Shown here: positions 24,405-36,871 of the stretch, in pieces
Layout of the letters: each line of letters opens with the position of its first letter
Numbering within the stretch: the stretch's first letter is position 1
NCBI GenBank assembly: GCA_905182995.1
Contig: CAJJDP010000042.1
Coordinates: 302,417 to 366,416 of the forward strand
DNA: 64,000 nucleotides
Source: Paramecium octaurelia
Lineage: Eukaryota; Ciliophora; Oligohymenophorea; Peniculida; Parameciidae
Reading direction: 5' to 3'
The notes under the pieces: model-generated
Seen by the model: the letters and a program-made list of their open reading frames with translations, nothing else
Database searches by the model: none
What the model was told of the DNA's origin: nothing
Position numbers and translations under genes: made by a program

Positions 24405-25412
24405 ATGACTCAATTATGTATAAATTTCAATTATATAGAACTTAGTGGTTTCTCATTCTTTTCACCTAGAAATATAAGAGATAATTAAAATCTCATTCTT
24501 AAAACATCTACAACAACTCATAGTAAATAAAGGAAGGTCATCTTTCCAAAAAAGAAGAAACAAAAAAGTAAGTCACTTCCACCTTCTTGTCGAATCCCAT
24601 AAATGGAAGACGATCATTATTCTACCACCTTGACATTGACTGAAAGGTTAAAGAAACGGTATTTCTAACCTCTAAAAAATGCTGTTGCTAAAATCACTGA
24701 GATTAGACAACAACAACAGTCTAGAAGGAAATCAACTTATGGATTAATGTTTGGACAATTGACATCAAAAGAAATGTTAAATCTCCCAACAGTAATCGAA
24801 TAACATAAGCAAGTCAATAAATAAGAACTGGCATTAGCAAGCTTCGCAATAATGTTAGAAAGAAAGTAAAGAAAGAAAACAACTAGAAAGCTATCTAAAA
24901 AGCTATCAAAACAAGAATCTCTTATTGGTATTATATAATTACTATTATTCAAAGAATATGATAATATGGAAAGACCTCCTTCTTGTAAAACACCCCCAAA
25001 ATTAATCTTGATATCAAAACCAAAAGTCAAATCTAAGCTATAGTTAGAGAAAGAACGCTATTTTAAAGGATTAGATCTTAAGATGTGCCATTTCTTATCA
25101 AGTAAACTCTAACAAAATGTCTTACCGCAAGAAAAAAATATAGTCAAATCCCACTTTCAAACCAAATCTTGTGTATCCCTTTAAAATCTCTAAATATGTT
25201 CTTTTATTTCATCTCCTAAGCTAAAACCTGCTGTAAAATAAAATACTGAAATAAATTTGGTTCTTTAAAAACAAAAAAGTAAATCCACTCTCAAAACTGA
25301 AAGACCCTATATTAAACATAATACTTAACTGTTGAAAAAGATTTAGTAGACATTTGAAACCAAAAACACTACATGGTCAAGACAAAATTCACTTGAATAA
25401 AAATAATACTGA
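24405..25412 (+). CDS. Basic hypothetical protein, probably unstructured
   Basis: A single open frame without introns runs from MTQLCINFNYIELSGF to a TGA at 25410-25412, about 335 residues. An alternative start is the ATG at 24603 (MEDDHYSTTLTLTERLKKRY), which may be the true one because the upstream 66 codons have plainer composition. The protein is rich in Lys, Ser, Gln and Leu, with clusters such as RKQRKKTTRKLSKKLSKQ, and has no membrane segment or known motif. It converges with the DYRK gene, 59 bp between stops. I do not recognise the family; the sustained frame and basic patches suggest a real nuclear or cytoskeletal protein. Confidence 0.55.
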
Positions 25413-25471
25413 TTCATAACTAGTTTTATATATATATATAAAATTGCCGAGAATATCATGAAATTAACCAA

Positions 25472-27218
25472 TCATCCTAAAGATGGTTTCCTTATAAACT
25501 AAGCGTTACTTGCATTATGTTGTCTGCATGATAGTATTTGGTGTATAGAGTGGGCAATATTCGATCTTATTCTATCAGAGGAAGTTGGCTTATCGTTAAC
25601 ATATCTGCTGCTCAGCACTAAATAATACTTATTGAGATAACAATACCTGGCTTGTTTTCAAAGGTGTTATTAGCAATTAAAGTTCGAGTTTGTTATAATT
25701 TTAGAAAAATGTTATCCTTACTTAGTTTTTTTTCAAATTCCTATAGTATCGTATTTGATTACGTTTTGGATTTTTTGAAGCCACTGCTAGAGTCGTTATC
25801 TTTGAAGAATTTATTGTTCAATTTTTAACTATTTTCTCTAGGAACAACAGACAAAATCCAAGGGTGATTCAAAGCATCTTGAGGTTTTAGTCTTGATTCA
25901 GCATCCCAGGTAAAGCATCTCTATAGAAAATCAACAAAGTCATCATCAGTAGTTTTAAGAAGTTCTTATAACTAAACTGATTATGGTTTTCGATAGGTTT
26001 TGATGGTCTTTTTTGGTAATCCATTTTCATCGAAGAAATGCTTCTTTCTTGGACATTTTAAGGCGAATTCAGTAGATGGCGCTCCGATAACTTCCATAAT
26101 TAAATTAAATTGCTCAATTTCATTGTCTCCAGGAAAGATTGGCTAACCAGTATGGATTTCAGATACTAAACATGCAAAACTCCACATGTCAATTTCCATC
26201 CCGTATTTCAATCCAAAAATAACTTCTGGCGCTCTATAATATCTAAGTGTTAATCAGAGATAGAATACCTGCTCTAAATGTATGTGTAGACCTAGTTCCC
26301 ATCTATGCATCCAGAACCAAAATCAACTAATTTTACTATTTTTGATTTCATATCTTACACCATGACATTTTCTGGTTTTAGATCACAATGCACAATATTG
26401 AGTTTTTATAAATAATTCAAGGCGATTAAAATTTAATATGAAAATTTTCTTAAAGTTTCATAGTCTAAACCTCTAAATTTTTATTGTTTTAAAAGTTCAA
26501 ACAAATTGTATTCTAGTTTTTCGAAAACTATGCATTAATGCCCTCTAAAATTAAATTATTCTTCTATTCTCACTATGTTGGATTTGTTTAATGGATCTCT
26601 TTCTCTAATCATCATTAGGAGGTTTGCTTCGACCAATGCTTACTTTTTTAACTTTTCTTGATTTCTGATAATTTTGAGAGCGAATGTCTTTTGTGTTTTG
26701 TGATCCAACACTTAGAATACTTGACCAAAACTGCCTTATCCAATAAGGTTAATAATTTCATATTGATATTTTATGTGATCTTTAGCATAACACAAATACT
26801 CTCCATTTTAACCATCTTATTAAATTTTGGATTATTTGTAATAATATACTTGTTTCAACTATTACACTTCAAGAACTTCACTTTTACTCAAATTAAACAG
26901 TCTAATAAACTAATCAACTAAAAGTGGAAATTTTGACATTGTTGAAATTGGAGCATTTTCTTTTTCTTTGATGGTTTTATTTTTAAAGTTGAGTATAATA
27001 TTCTGTATTGTGTTGTTGTTGTTGTTTAGATTGATGTTAGTATGTAAGGGTTAAACTGGCTTGAATTTCTTTTCCGATGCTATCCCTGGAGTATTTGGAC
27101 TGGTGGGTGTAGTGTCGATTTTGCGTTTAGTGGAAAGTGGATGAGCAGTTTGGATTATTTGTTTTAAAGCAGACATATCCAAATGAACAGAAAATTTCTT
27201 ACGATCAGCTAATTTCAT
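25472..27218 (-). CDS. DYRK-family protein kinase
   Basis: After a basic, Asn-rich N terminus ([16 protein letters not shown]) comes [20 protein letters not shown], the DYRK-homology box leading into the glycine loop GQGSFGQV. Further motifs are FALKII (ATP lysine), [12 protein letters not shown] (the CDLKP form typical of DYRKs), DFGSGC, and the activation loop [18 protein letters not shown] with the YxY pair that DYRKs autophosphorylate. The C lobe ends [20 protein letters not shown] polar tail continues through a 29-nt intron and ends FIRKPSLG. All catalytic residues are present, so this is an active dual-specificity kinase acting on Ser/Thr substrates. The start codon lies 24 bp from that of the divergent hydrolase gene. 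Confidence 0.9.
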
Positions 27219-27242
27219 CAACTAATCTGTTAAATTAATATA

Positions 27243-28357
27243 ATGAACTTAAAAGAATAAGAATCAATTAATGATTATTTTAAAGATGATTCAAAATTTA
27301 TAGGGGAATTCCAATTGCCTGATTACAAGGTAATGCGTGGATATATCGGTGGGTACGGAGACGAATTGAGACTCTATTACACTAAATTCGATCCGCCTCA
27401 TAAAAAAGCATCTTTGTGCATCGTGCATGGCTTTGGAGAACACTAAGGAAGATTTCTACATGTATGTGAAGTACTTATTATTGAGATTGCTGACATATTT
27501 GCTAAGTTGAATTTTGCCGTCCATTTAATAGATTTAAGAGGATTTGGATATTCTGGAGGACCTAGAGGATCCTAAACCTTAAAGGAATTACATATGGACA
27601 TTGAAGTCTTGCTAAGACAAGTGTCAAAAGATCTTCCGTTATTTCTCTATGGACATGCAATGGGGGGCTTACTCATAATCAGCTTTTTAATGAGGAACCC
27701 TCAACTGAAAATCAGTGGGATTATCACCACAGCTCCGATGCTTGGTTTTCCCATGGATAGAAAACTGAAGGGAATCAAATATATAGCTGTCAAGTACTTT
27801 GGACATTACATGGAAGTATTAATAGTCATAACTTGTAGGATTTAGTAATTAATACAAAACTCAACATTACAGGAATGAGCAAGGATGATCTACACATTTA
27901 AAGGTGTTTTGAGGATAAGTTAATGATGCCTCTATTAGGTATTGGAATGGCCAAAAGTATTCTTGAAACCTTAAACTATATGGAATCAAAAGTGCAGACA
28001 TTTAAATATCCCATTATAATTTTACATGGCAAATAAGATGCCGTTTCTAGTTATCATGAGAGTGTAAGATTTTATGAAAAATGTGGTAGTCGAGATAAAT
28101 CTATTAAATTGTTTGAGAATGGTTATCATGAATTATAGCATGATTTTGAATTTGTTGAAATGAAACAAATAATGATTGATTGGTGCTAAATACGTATGCA
28201 AAAAGCTGATCCATTTGGTATTATAAATAATATTAATTAATTTTAGGGATTTTAGTGTAATCCAGACTCAATTATGGGATTCCTATGGGAAGGAACAACA
28301 ATTGCAAAATCTTGGTGGGTTTGCTATTCTTTTTAGTTTATGTGTTGGTAATTTTGA
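27243..28357 (+). CDS. Monoglyceride lipase-like alpha/beta hydrolase lacking the catalytic serine
   Basis: The hydrolase-4 (lysophospholipase/MGL) fold is clear: CIVHGFGEHQGRF with the oxyanion HG motif, VHLIDLRGFGYSGGPRGS, the nucleophile elbow LFLYGHAMGGLLIISF, the acid in ILHGKQDAVSSYHE, and the histidine in FENGYHELQHDF. The elbow reads GHAMG where active family members have GHSMG, so the nucleophile Ser is Ala (codon GCA) although Asp and His remain. Two introns (24 nt near 27463 and 23 nt near 27815) keep the frame. The C terminus has an added hydrophobic, Trp-rich segment (SWWVCYSFQFMCWQF). It is predicted to be a binding or regulatory pseudo-hydrolase unless another Ser substitutes. 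Confidence 0.85.
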
Positions 28358-28436
28358 AATTCAGAGGGAGATTCTAAAAATATTAATATCCAATTATTCC
28401 ATTGATCATAATATATAGATATTATAATAAAAAATT

Positions 28437-28912
28437 ATGAAAAATTTTAGACGAAACAATAATCAGTCAAATAGACCATTTAGAAATAATAGAAGGCCTA
28501 GATCAAATTTCTAAAGGAAATTCAGCAGAGATGATAATGATCGCAATAACGATAATCAATGTAAATGGCTTTTTATAGACTATCCATTATATAGCAGATA
28601 GAAGACCATTCAAAAGAAGTTTTAGATTCAAGAAGTCAGGTAAATTTGATTCATTCAGGACTGGCAAAAGAAGATTTAGAAAGTTGTCTGAAAACAAAGG
28701 TGAAAATTTAGAAAATAAATTGGATAAATAATTAGAATAATATAAGAGTGGACAACAAGTAGTAGGAAATAGTGGTAACAATTCTGATCTATTAAAAAGC
28801 ATCTTCTAAATTAGACAATGCTTTAGATGCATATTTCTCTAGAAAAGGATCGAATACAAAAGAAAATAATTTAGATAGAGAATTAGAAAGCTATTGGAAA
28901 AAAAATAATTGA
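28437..28912 (+). CDS. Small Arg-rich mRNA-export adaptor-like protein (FoP/CHTOP C-terminal type)
   Basis: Two introns (34 nt near 28562 and 25 nt near 28773) join an Arg/Asn-rich N terminus (MKNFRRNNNQSNRPFRNNRR), an RFRK-type basic middle, and three short repeats: NKLDKQLEQYKSG, SKLDNALDAYFSRKG and NLDRELESYWKKNN. The pattern LDxxLxxY is the UAP56-binding motif found at the ends of ALY/REF, CHTOP/FoP and related adaptors, which load the DEAD-box helicase UAP56 on mRNA for export. The protein is about 138 residues and has no RNA-recognition motif, like CHTOP. The start is the first ATG after AT-rich leader DNA. The motif match is good, the partner inferred. Confidence 0.75.
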
Positions 28913-28999
28913 TAAATGTTAAAATATTCAATATAATCAAAAGATATATAACACAAGAACACTCTTATGATAGTTAAATAAAATAACTTTACATAAAAT

Positions 29000-30500
<1,501 letters not shown>

Positions 30501-31351
30501 TTTATAATTTATAATAACGCATTAATTATCCTATTCTTGTAAAAGTATTTGTATCAAATGAATAAAAATCACACAAACCATTAAGATCACTTAATCAATC
30601 AATTCAGGCATAGGAGATTTAACATTAATATTCATATTTTCTAATTAGTAAATATTTTAAAGAAATAGAATTTATGCTTCATTAGAATAATAAAACAACA
30701 TAGTGAAGTTTAATTATGAAGTAAGAAAATATTAGGATTAATATCACGGGCTTGTGTGTTCAAAAATCTTGCTATGATGAAAGTCTTAAGCTAGTAAAGA
30801 TCTCTCACTTTGAATTCAGAATTTTATATTTCAATCTAATTAGGCTTTGAACTATAAAAAAATAGAAAGAAAAAATTTGTATTTAAATAAAAAATTTAGA
30901 TATACATTAATTAATATAAATTTAAGAAAAAAATAATGATTGATAAATAATAAAGCTTCAAAAAAGCAGCCTATAACTGATTTATCATTTAGAGATGATT
31001 TAAAAGACCCTGGCTTTTTATACTAACAGTATTATTAATTATCAAAATTACACTTTTATAATTATGAAGTAGAACTCTTGAGTGTACAAAAATACTTAAT
31101 TGATCCACATATAAGATGGATAAAATGAATAAGTCATTTTAGCTTAATTATTTGATTCGTCATAACTAACTAGGTACATGATATTTAATAAATATATTTA
31201 TATATAAATTTATTAATTTCAGTATATTTACATGTAGTTTAAAATATAACACATTTCCTTTTATCTTGGAGTTAAAAAAATAAATTTAGTTGGCTGTTGT
31301 GATAAAATTGATAATAATTATAAGACTCAGATTTAATATTAAAATAAAGAA
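30501..31351. other. AT-rich intergenic region, nothing recognised
   Basis: About 850 bp of A/T-rich sequence upstream of the Aurora-like kinase and downstream of the zinc-finger gene. Only short chance frames are seen on either strand. Confidence 0.5.
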
Positions 31352-31747
31352 TCAATTAAATGCATAGTTTCCGCATTGACTACACTTTTACTAGTAGAAG
31401 TAGTTCTGATTACAGCAAATTTAACATTTTTTCAAGAAAGAGAATGATTTTTTAAGACTATCGGAGTTTTTTGATAAATCTTGAAGAAATAAAGCTTGAG
31501 AGAATATTCCATTATCTTCATCATCATCATCATTGCTATCTGCTGAACTATGGTTACTTCCCCCTAAATCTTTTTGTTAAAGTTTTATTGTTTCAAGTAT
31601 CTATAAACCCGAATCAATTTTGTTTGGAATAAATTAAGTTCCTGGTGCATCTCTTGAGCACTATTGACATCTATTGCAAATCTTTCTAAAAGAATAATTC
31701 AAATTCCTGCATTCAACACAAATCCAATCGCAAGCTTTATTTTACAT
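31352..31747 (-). CDS. RanBP2-type zinc-finger protein
   Basis: A single exon encodes about 131 residues. The start MQNKACDWICVECRNLNYSF at 31747 runs into KICNRC, giving W-x-C-x2-C-x10-C-x2-C, the RanBP2/NZF zinc-finger consensus; such fingers bind ubiquitin or single-stranded RNA. The middle is an acidic run of Ser, Asn and Asp (SSADSNDDDDEDNG). The C terminus KCQICCNQNYFYQQKCSQCG holds a second set of four Cys with spacing like a degenerate second finger that lacks the Trp. The Asn between the Cys pairs of finger 1 favours RNA binding, by analogy with ZRANB2. Function is inferred from the finger only. Confidence 0.75.
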
Positions 31748-32188
31748 AGTAGGGTTTGCCTATTATTTATATTAATTTTATTTGTTAATCTCTAATTTTA
31801 ATATATATTATTATAAATTAATGAAAAAAACCGACAATCCAGTTTATTTAAACTTTTTCATTACTTCTTTCTTATTTCTTTATTCACAAAATATTTTTAA
31901 CTAACTATATCAGCCAAATAAAGGAATTAAATATTGATTATTATTGTTCCTCAGGTCCTTAAAATATTCTAAGAAATGACTAAATTTAAGCTTTGTTTCA
32001 TCTATTTAGTATTGAAATGCCTATTGTGAAAATCATTATGATCAAGCCATAAGGATACATAATAAAAATGATTTAAAAAAATGTTGATGCGTCTACAATA
32101 TTTATATTTTTATTTAGAAGATAAAATTGGATTTAAAAATAATAATCATTTATATTCTGAAGCCTTTATTGTTAATATATAATTAGCT
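31748..32188. other. AT-rich intergenic region, nothing recognised
   Basis: About 440 bp between two minus-strand genes, presumably the promoter of the zinc-finger gene and the 3' region of the Tubby gene. Confidence 0.5.
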
Positions 32189-33243
32189 TCATTTACACCC
32201 AATCTTATGATCTGTGCTTGAAAGTGCAATACAGAATGCTTAAACTGGAGTTAAGGGGTATGAAAAATCAAGTACGAATTCTCTATCATCATTTTTGCCA
32301 AATAACAATACTGGGATTTCACTTCCTCTTTCTGTCAAAATGAAATTCTTAACAGAACTTGTAAATATTCTACCATAAAAATTTAATCCATAAGCTTTAT
32401 ACGAAGGAATCCATTAAGGTTTTCTATTTACTAGCTCGATTACATTATCTAAATTATTGACAATGGATGTATAAGGTGGCTGACTCTTAAATTCATACAT
32501 TTATCCAGTAGAAGTTATTTAAGGGATGAATGCCTAATTATGTTAAAGTTAATACCTAAATTGAACGTAGCTTCTTTTCGTAGGATTAATAATAGACCAC
32601 TCCTAACTCTTTTCTTAATTAGGTTATGTCTTTTGATTTCTTTGCTGTTTTCCCATTGTCATATATTAGATATTTTAATCCCTTAAAATCTCCTTTAATT
32701 TTGCCTAGATATTACTCTTTTTTTCCTTTAGCAAAAATTTTATAGCTGCTCTTTATTTAAAATGACTTCTTATCTGCATTTAATATAATATTATTGTATT
32801 ATTCCAAAAACAATGTAAACTTGGGAGAAGCTCTATAAAATCTGCATTAAATCATTCCACCCTTAGGAGCAGGAGATATTAAAAATTATTCTAAGCTAAA
32901 GTCAATTTATAAATTTTATAAAATAGTATAATTATTGTCCTTAAATTTTTAAAGTTCAGGACAATCATTCTTTTTATTTTGTATAGTTGTTTATTGGGAT
33001 TTCTAGATTTATTACATTTACTGCTATTTTGGGGGTGGTTGTTACTGCAATATTATCTATCTTTACCTGAATAAGCATTAATTAAGAACAATTTGTCAAT
33101 TCATTAGCCATCTTAAGTTCTTATTTTTAAGGTTAGCAATTTTTGGGACTATGATTTGATTCTAAATTATTAAAATCTATTATTTCATTATCTTCAAATT
33201 AAATTACATCATCACTTGAATTCTCTTCTTAATTTTAATTCAT
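32189..33243 (-). CDS. Tubby-like protein
   Basis: An acidic N-terminal region (MNQNQEENSSDDVIQFEDNE) and a 22-nt intron precede a Tubby C-terminal barrel. Recognisable parts are MIQCRFYRASPKFTLFLEQ, YLGKIKGDFKGLKYLIYDNG (the conserved strand with the lipid-contacting region), KAYGLNFYGRIFTSSVKNF and the C-terminal signature LTPVQAFCIALSSTDHKIGC. Tubby proteins bind PI(4,5)P2 and, with IFT-A, carry membrane receptors into cilia, which fits a ciliate. The protein of about 340 residues is shorter than animal tubby because the N terminus is brief. Further short introns are needed near 32560 and 32500; their exact ends were not all fixed. Confidence 0.85.
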
Positions 33244-33768
33244 TTATATTATTATTTACGAAATATAAAATTCAGAATACAAACTATGGTTATAATTTGA
33301 TAAATTAATTATAAATCATTAATCATTATTTTTAAACCAGAATTTTAATTGAACTATAATTATAAAAATGTCTAAAACTCAGAAAATACATATTAGTCAA
33401 AGGCTTTTTATATTTCTCACTTCATGTTTTAAGATTTTTTAGGTAATTCATTCTTTTATTTTGAATATCTCGATTACAATAAATTTTGCAATCATGCAAT
33501 TATACTTTAACTATTTTCAAAATGACGAGATTAAAAAAATATCATTCAAGATTTCTTCATTAAATCATATTACACCATTCTCTTAATATATATTTTCAGG
33601 ATTTAAAATAATAAATTTCTTGCATTCTTAAATATTGTCAATCATAAAAGTTGTAAAAATAATGAGATATAAATAATGATAAACAAAAAACATGAGTAAA
33701 ATTGTTTAAATGGTTTTCTTATTCATAGCAAAATAATTAAAATTATATATTTAAAATATATATTTATT
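33244..33768. other. AT-rich intergenic region between divergent Tubby and CWC21 genes
   Basis: About 525 bp with no supported frame. It should contain the promoters of both flanking genes. Confidence 0.5.
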
Positions 33769-34491
33769 ATGTATAATAATATTGGTCTAATGACTCCTAG
33801 AGGCAGTGGCACCTCTGGGTATGTACAAAAAAATCTAGCTCATATAAAACCAACACGAAAGTAAGATGAATTTCTTAAAGAAATTAAGGCTATGAAAGTA
33901 AAAATTATTTTTAATAAAATTTTAGGAGAATGTTATTTAAGCAAGGAAGAAAGCAAATCCAGAAATTATTTTACATGAAATGAAAAGAGATATTGAATTG
34001 AAAAAAATTACATTACAAGAGGAATTGGAAGCAAGAGGAATTGCAGAAGAAGAAATTAAATAAAGAGTTTAAAGATTGGAGGATAAATTGAAAGATATGT
34101 TAAATAAGGGAGAATATTAATTAGAGTAATATTATATAATATGTTTAGCCATGTTGCTGATACTCACATTAAGACTTAGAGGAAAGAAGAGTAAGAGAAA
34201 AAAATTGGAGATGCATTTGGCATAGATAAAGATTAATTTAAGCCAGGAACAGCATTTGATTTTGACGCCGAAGAGAAAACAAGACTCGAAAGAAAAGTTG
34301 AAAGAGAAATGAGAAAAGCAGAACGTTTAATTTAATTGAAAGAGAAAAAAAAAGCAGAAAAAAAGAAATTAAAAGAACTTGCACAATAACAATAATAAAT
34401 AAAAGAAGCTTAAGAGAAAGATGTCAAGAAAGAGGAGAGTCGTAGTAGAAGTAGAAGAAAAGAAAAAAAGTCTAAGAAGCATAAAAAATGA
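33769..34491 (+). CDS. CWC21: CWC21/SRRM2-type spliceosome protein
   Basis: The N terminus [20 protein letters not shown] followed by KNLA is the near-invariant start of CWC21/SRRM2 proteins, which sit at the exon-binding face of the catalytic spliceosome. The cwf21 domain follows after a 28-nt intron ([37 protein letters not shown]), a helical hairpin that contacts PRP8. After a second intron (23 nt) comes a charged coiled coil ([20 protein letters not shown]). The protein ends in a short RS-type tail ([17 protein letters not shown]), matching the RS domain of SRRM2. The length of about 223 residues lies between yeast CWC21 and animal SRRM2. Confidence 0.92.
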
Positions 34492-35095
34492 GTATAGATC
34501 ATCATTTTTATTAACTTAGTAAATTTTATATTAAGATCGTTTATTTCCTAAGTTTATTCTACATATAAACCAAATAATAATAATTGTATTTAGGCAATTA
34601 CCAAAGCTGCCAAAAATAGGCTTAATAAAATAAGCCTAATAGTGCTCTGATTTTTGGAAGGAATTCAAATTTCTATGTTAATAGTAAATCTCTAAATTTT
34701 ATTTATTGAAAAATTAAATTGCTTATAATTTTTCATTTAAAAAAACAATTAAAAAAATCAGTCTTTTTTTGAAAATACTATTTATCTCCACTCCCTTATC
34801 AGATTAAGATATTATTCCTCTAATTAATATTCATTTTCTAAATTAATAGTTAAGTTATTTAAATGAGTTTGATATTGAAATGTCTGTAAAATCATTAATC
34901 TTTTGAAATAATTTAAACTTTTTTAAAGTTAACAAAAATTAATCATTGAATTTACTCAATTTTATCCACTTAAAATATATTTGAATTAGAATAATGTTAT
35001 TTCAATATTTCGAAATGTGAAAAAGATTATCTTACAATTACAGTGTTTTACTTTAGAGTAATATCAAAACATAAATAAAATAATCATAAAAATTT
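34492..35095. other. AT-rich intergenic region with one short hairpin
   Basis: No frame is supported. A perfect inverted repeat at 34617-34638 (TAGGCTTA / TAAGCCTA, 6-nt loop) lies about 125 bp past the CWC21 stop and may affect transcript 3' ends. Confidence 0.45.
34617..34638. repeat. 8-bp perfect inverted repeat (hairpin)
   Basis: The arms TAGGCTTA and TAAGCCTA flank ATAAAA. The G/C pairs stand out from the AT-rich surroundings. No known element was recognised; this may be chance. Confidence 0.4.
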
Positions 35096-36536
35096 ATGAT
35101 TTTTATTCTAATTTCAACAGTTGTTCATATTTTCGGATTGTAAATTGAAGACTTGGTGACTTATTTACCTGTAAGATTATCATCATCAATTTTGGATAGC
35201 CATTTAATATGAAAGAATTTAATTTTTCAATATTCTCAGGCTATTTATCGATAATTGATAGCAACTAATCATTTCACTATGTTTTTGTTCAGAGTTAGCT
35301 TAACAATTAGGATAATAGTGTACCTCTTGTGTTGTGGTTAAATGGAGGACCAGGTAACAAGACATGAGTAATATTAAAGGGTGTTCGTCGATGATTGGAT
35401 TTCTTCAAGAGATAGGTCCCTTTGTATTTTTGAATGATGATGATGACACCTTATCATACAATGAGTAATCTTGGAATAGAGTAGCACATTTATTATTTTT
35501 GGAAAGTCCAAGTGGAGTGGGTTTTTCACATAATCCCCTGAACATAACATTCAATGATTCATAAACAGCAGATCACAATTTAAAAGTATTGCAGGAATTT
35601 TACAGCAATTATCCTGAATATTAAAAGAATCCACTGTGGTTGGCAGGTGAAAGTTATGCAGGAGCATATATTCCATTGCTTGCATAGAAGATAAAGAAAT
35701 TTAATGATTTAGAAGTGGCTGTAATAAATTTATAGGGAATGATGATTGGGAATGGAGTAACAAACCTAACGCATCTTCCTATTTCGTAATTGTTATATTA
35801 AAAGTAACATTAATTGTTGCCTCCAAACTTTGATATTTCTGCTTGTGAGAAGAATGTAACATCTGAAGATTGTAAAGATGTGAATTCGAATGCTTGGAGA
35901 ATAACAAAAAGGATCAATCCATATGATATTTATGGGTATTGTTATTATGAAGAGAAAGAAGTTGAAGATGAATAGGAGTGGCTATCAGAAATGAAACAAT
36001 TCATGTTGATACACGATGACAACATTGTTCAAGTTACCAATCATGAATTAGGAGTACCATGTGTGTAATTAGACAATATTTAAAATTATTTGAATGACAT
36101 TTAAATTAAAAGGTATCTTCATGTGGATGAGAGTATACAGTGGTTTATGTGTTCTAGATATCATAACAAATAATTTAAATATGTGTCAGATCCTCCTTTA
36201 ATTATGAAAGCACTCCAACAAGTAATCAATTATGATCTCTACACAATTGTATTATACAATGGAGATGCCGATAGTGTGGTTCCGTGGATAGATACATTGC
36301 AAAGTAATGAGTTTATATTAAGGTGGTTTATAGCATTGTAAGTATTAAATTTGTCCATCACTGAAGAGTGGAGACCCTATTATGTAAAGAACAACTAGCT
36401 GGGAGGTTATACTCAAGGATACTCGAACAAATTGAGATTTGTGACTGTGAGGGGCGCTGGACACATGGTGCCATAGAATGAGAGGATAGGGGCTTTCTAT
36501 TTATTAAATTAGACTTTGTTTGGATAGGCTTTTTGA
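35096..36536 (+). CDS. Secreted/lysosomal serine carboxypeptidase (peptidase family S10)
   Basis: A signal peptide (MIFILISTVVHIFGLQ) precedes DLVTYLP, the typical start of mature S10 enzymes. Two introns (29 nt ending near 35199, 26 nt near 35353) join the frame. The active-site motifs are complete: oxyanion NGGPGCSS, nucleophile Ser in GESYAG, Asp in NGDADSVVPW, and His in GAGHMVPQ. Cysteines expected for disulphides are present (for example FDISACEKNVTSEDCKD). At about 460 residues it has the usual family length. It should remove C-terminal residues in acidic compartments such as phagolysosomes, or be secreted. It ends NQTLFGQAF. Assignment is secure. Confidence 0.93.
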
Positions 36537-36623
36537 ATTTATTTGGTTCTTAGTGTTATTAAAATATTTATTAATTCAAATTAATAAAAATAATCGGCAC
36601 AATATCAAGAGCATTGCTGAGAT

Positions 36624-36833
36624 ATGTATTACGAACTCAAAATTAAAGAAACCAAAACTCTAATAATGACCATCCTTACACTTCTAATTGTGATTGTGCC
36701 TATTCATTGGATGATTCAGGCTGGGCTGAGTGTTGTGACATCAGACTCATGTTAAAGACAATGGGCGATTGATTAGAATATGAAGGACAATCTTGATGAA
36801 ACTTATGCTAGATTTGCGAAGAATTGTTATTGA
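36624..36833 (+). CDS. Small single-pass membrane protein, unknown
   Basis: A 69-residue frame begins MYYELKIKETKTLIM and contains one clear membrane segment (TILTLLIVIVPIHWMIQAGL), followed by a short soluble tail with two Cys (SDSCQRQWAIDQNM, FAKNCY). It lies 87 bp after the carboxypeptidase stop and 38 bp before the next start, on the same strand. Composition is coding-like and the spacing fits the compact genome, but short frames are common when TGA is the only stop. No family was recognised. Confidence 0.4.
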
Positions 36834-36871
36834 TTTATATGCAAAAATGTGCAAATTAATATTTATAAATA

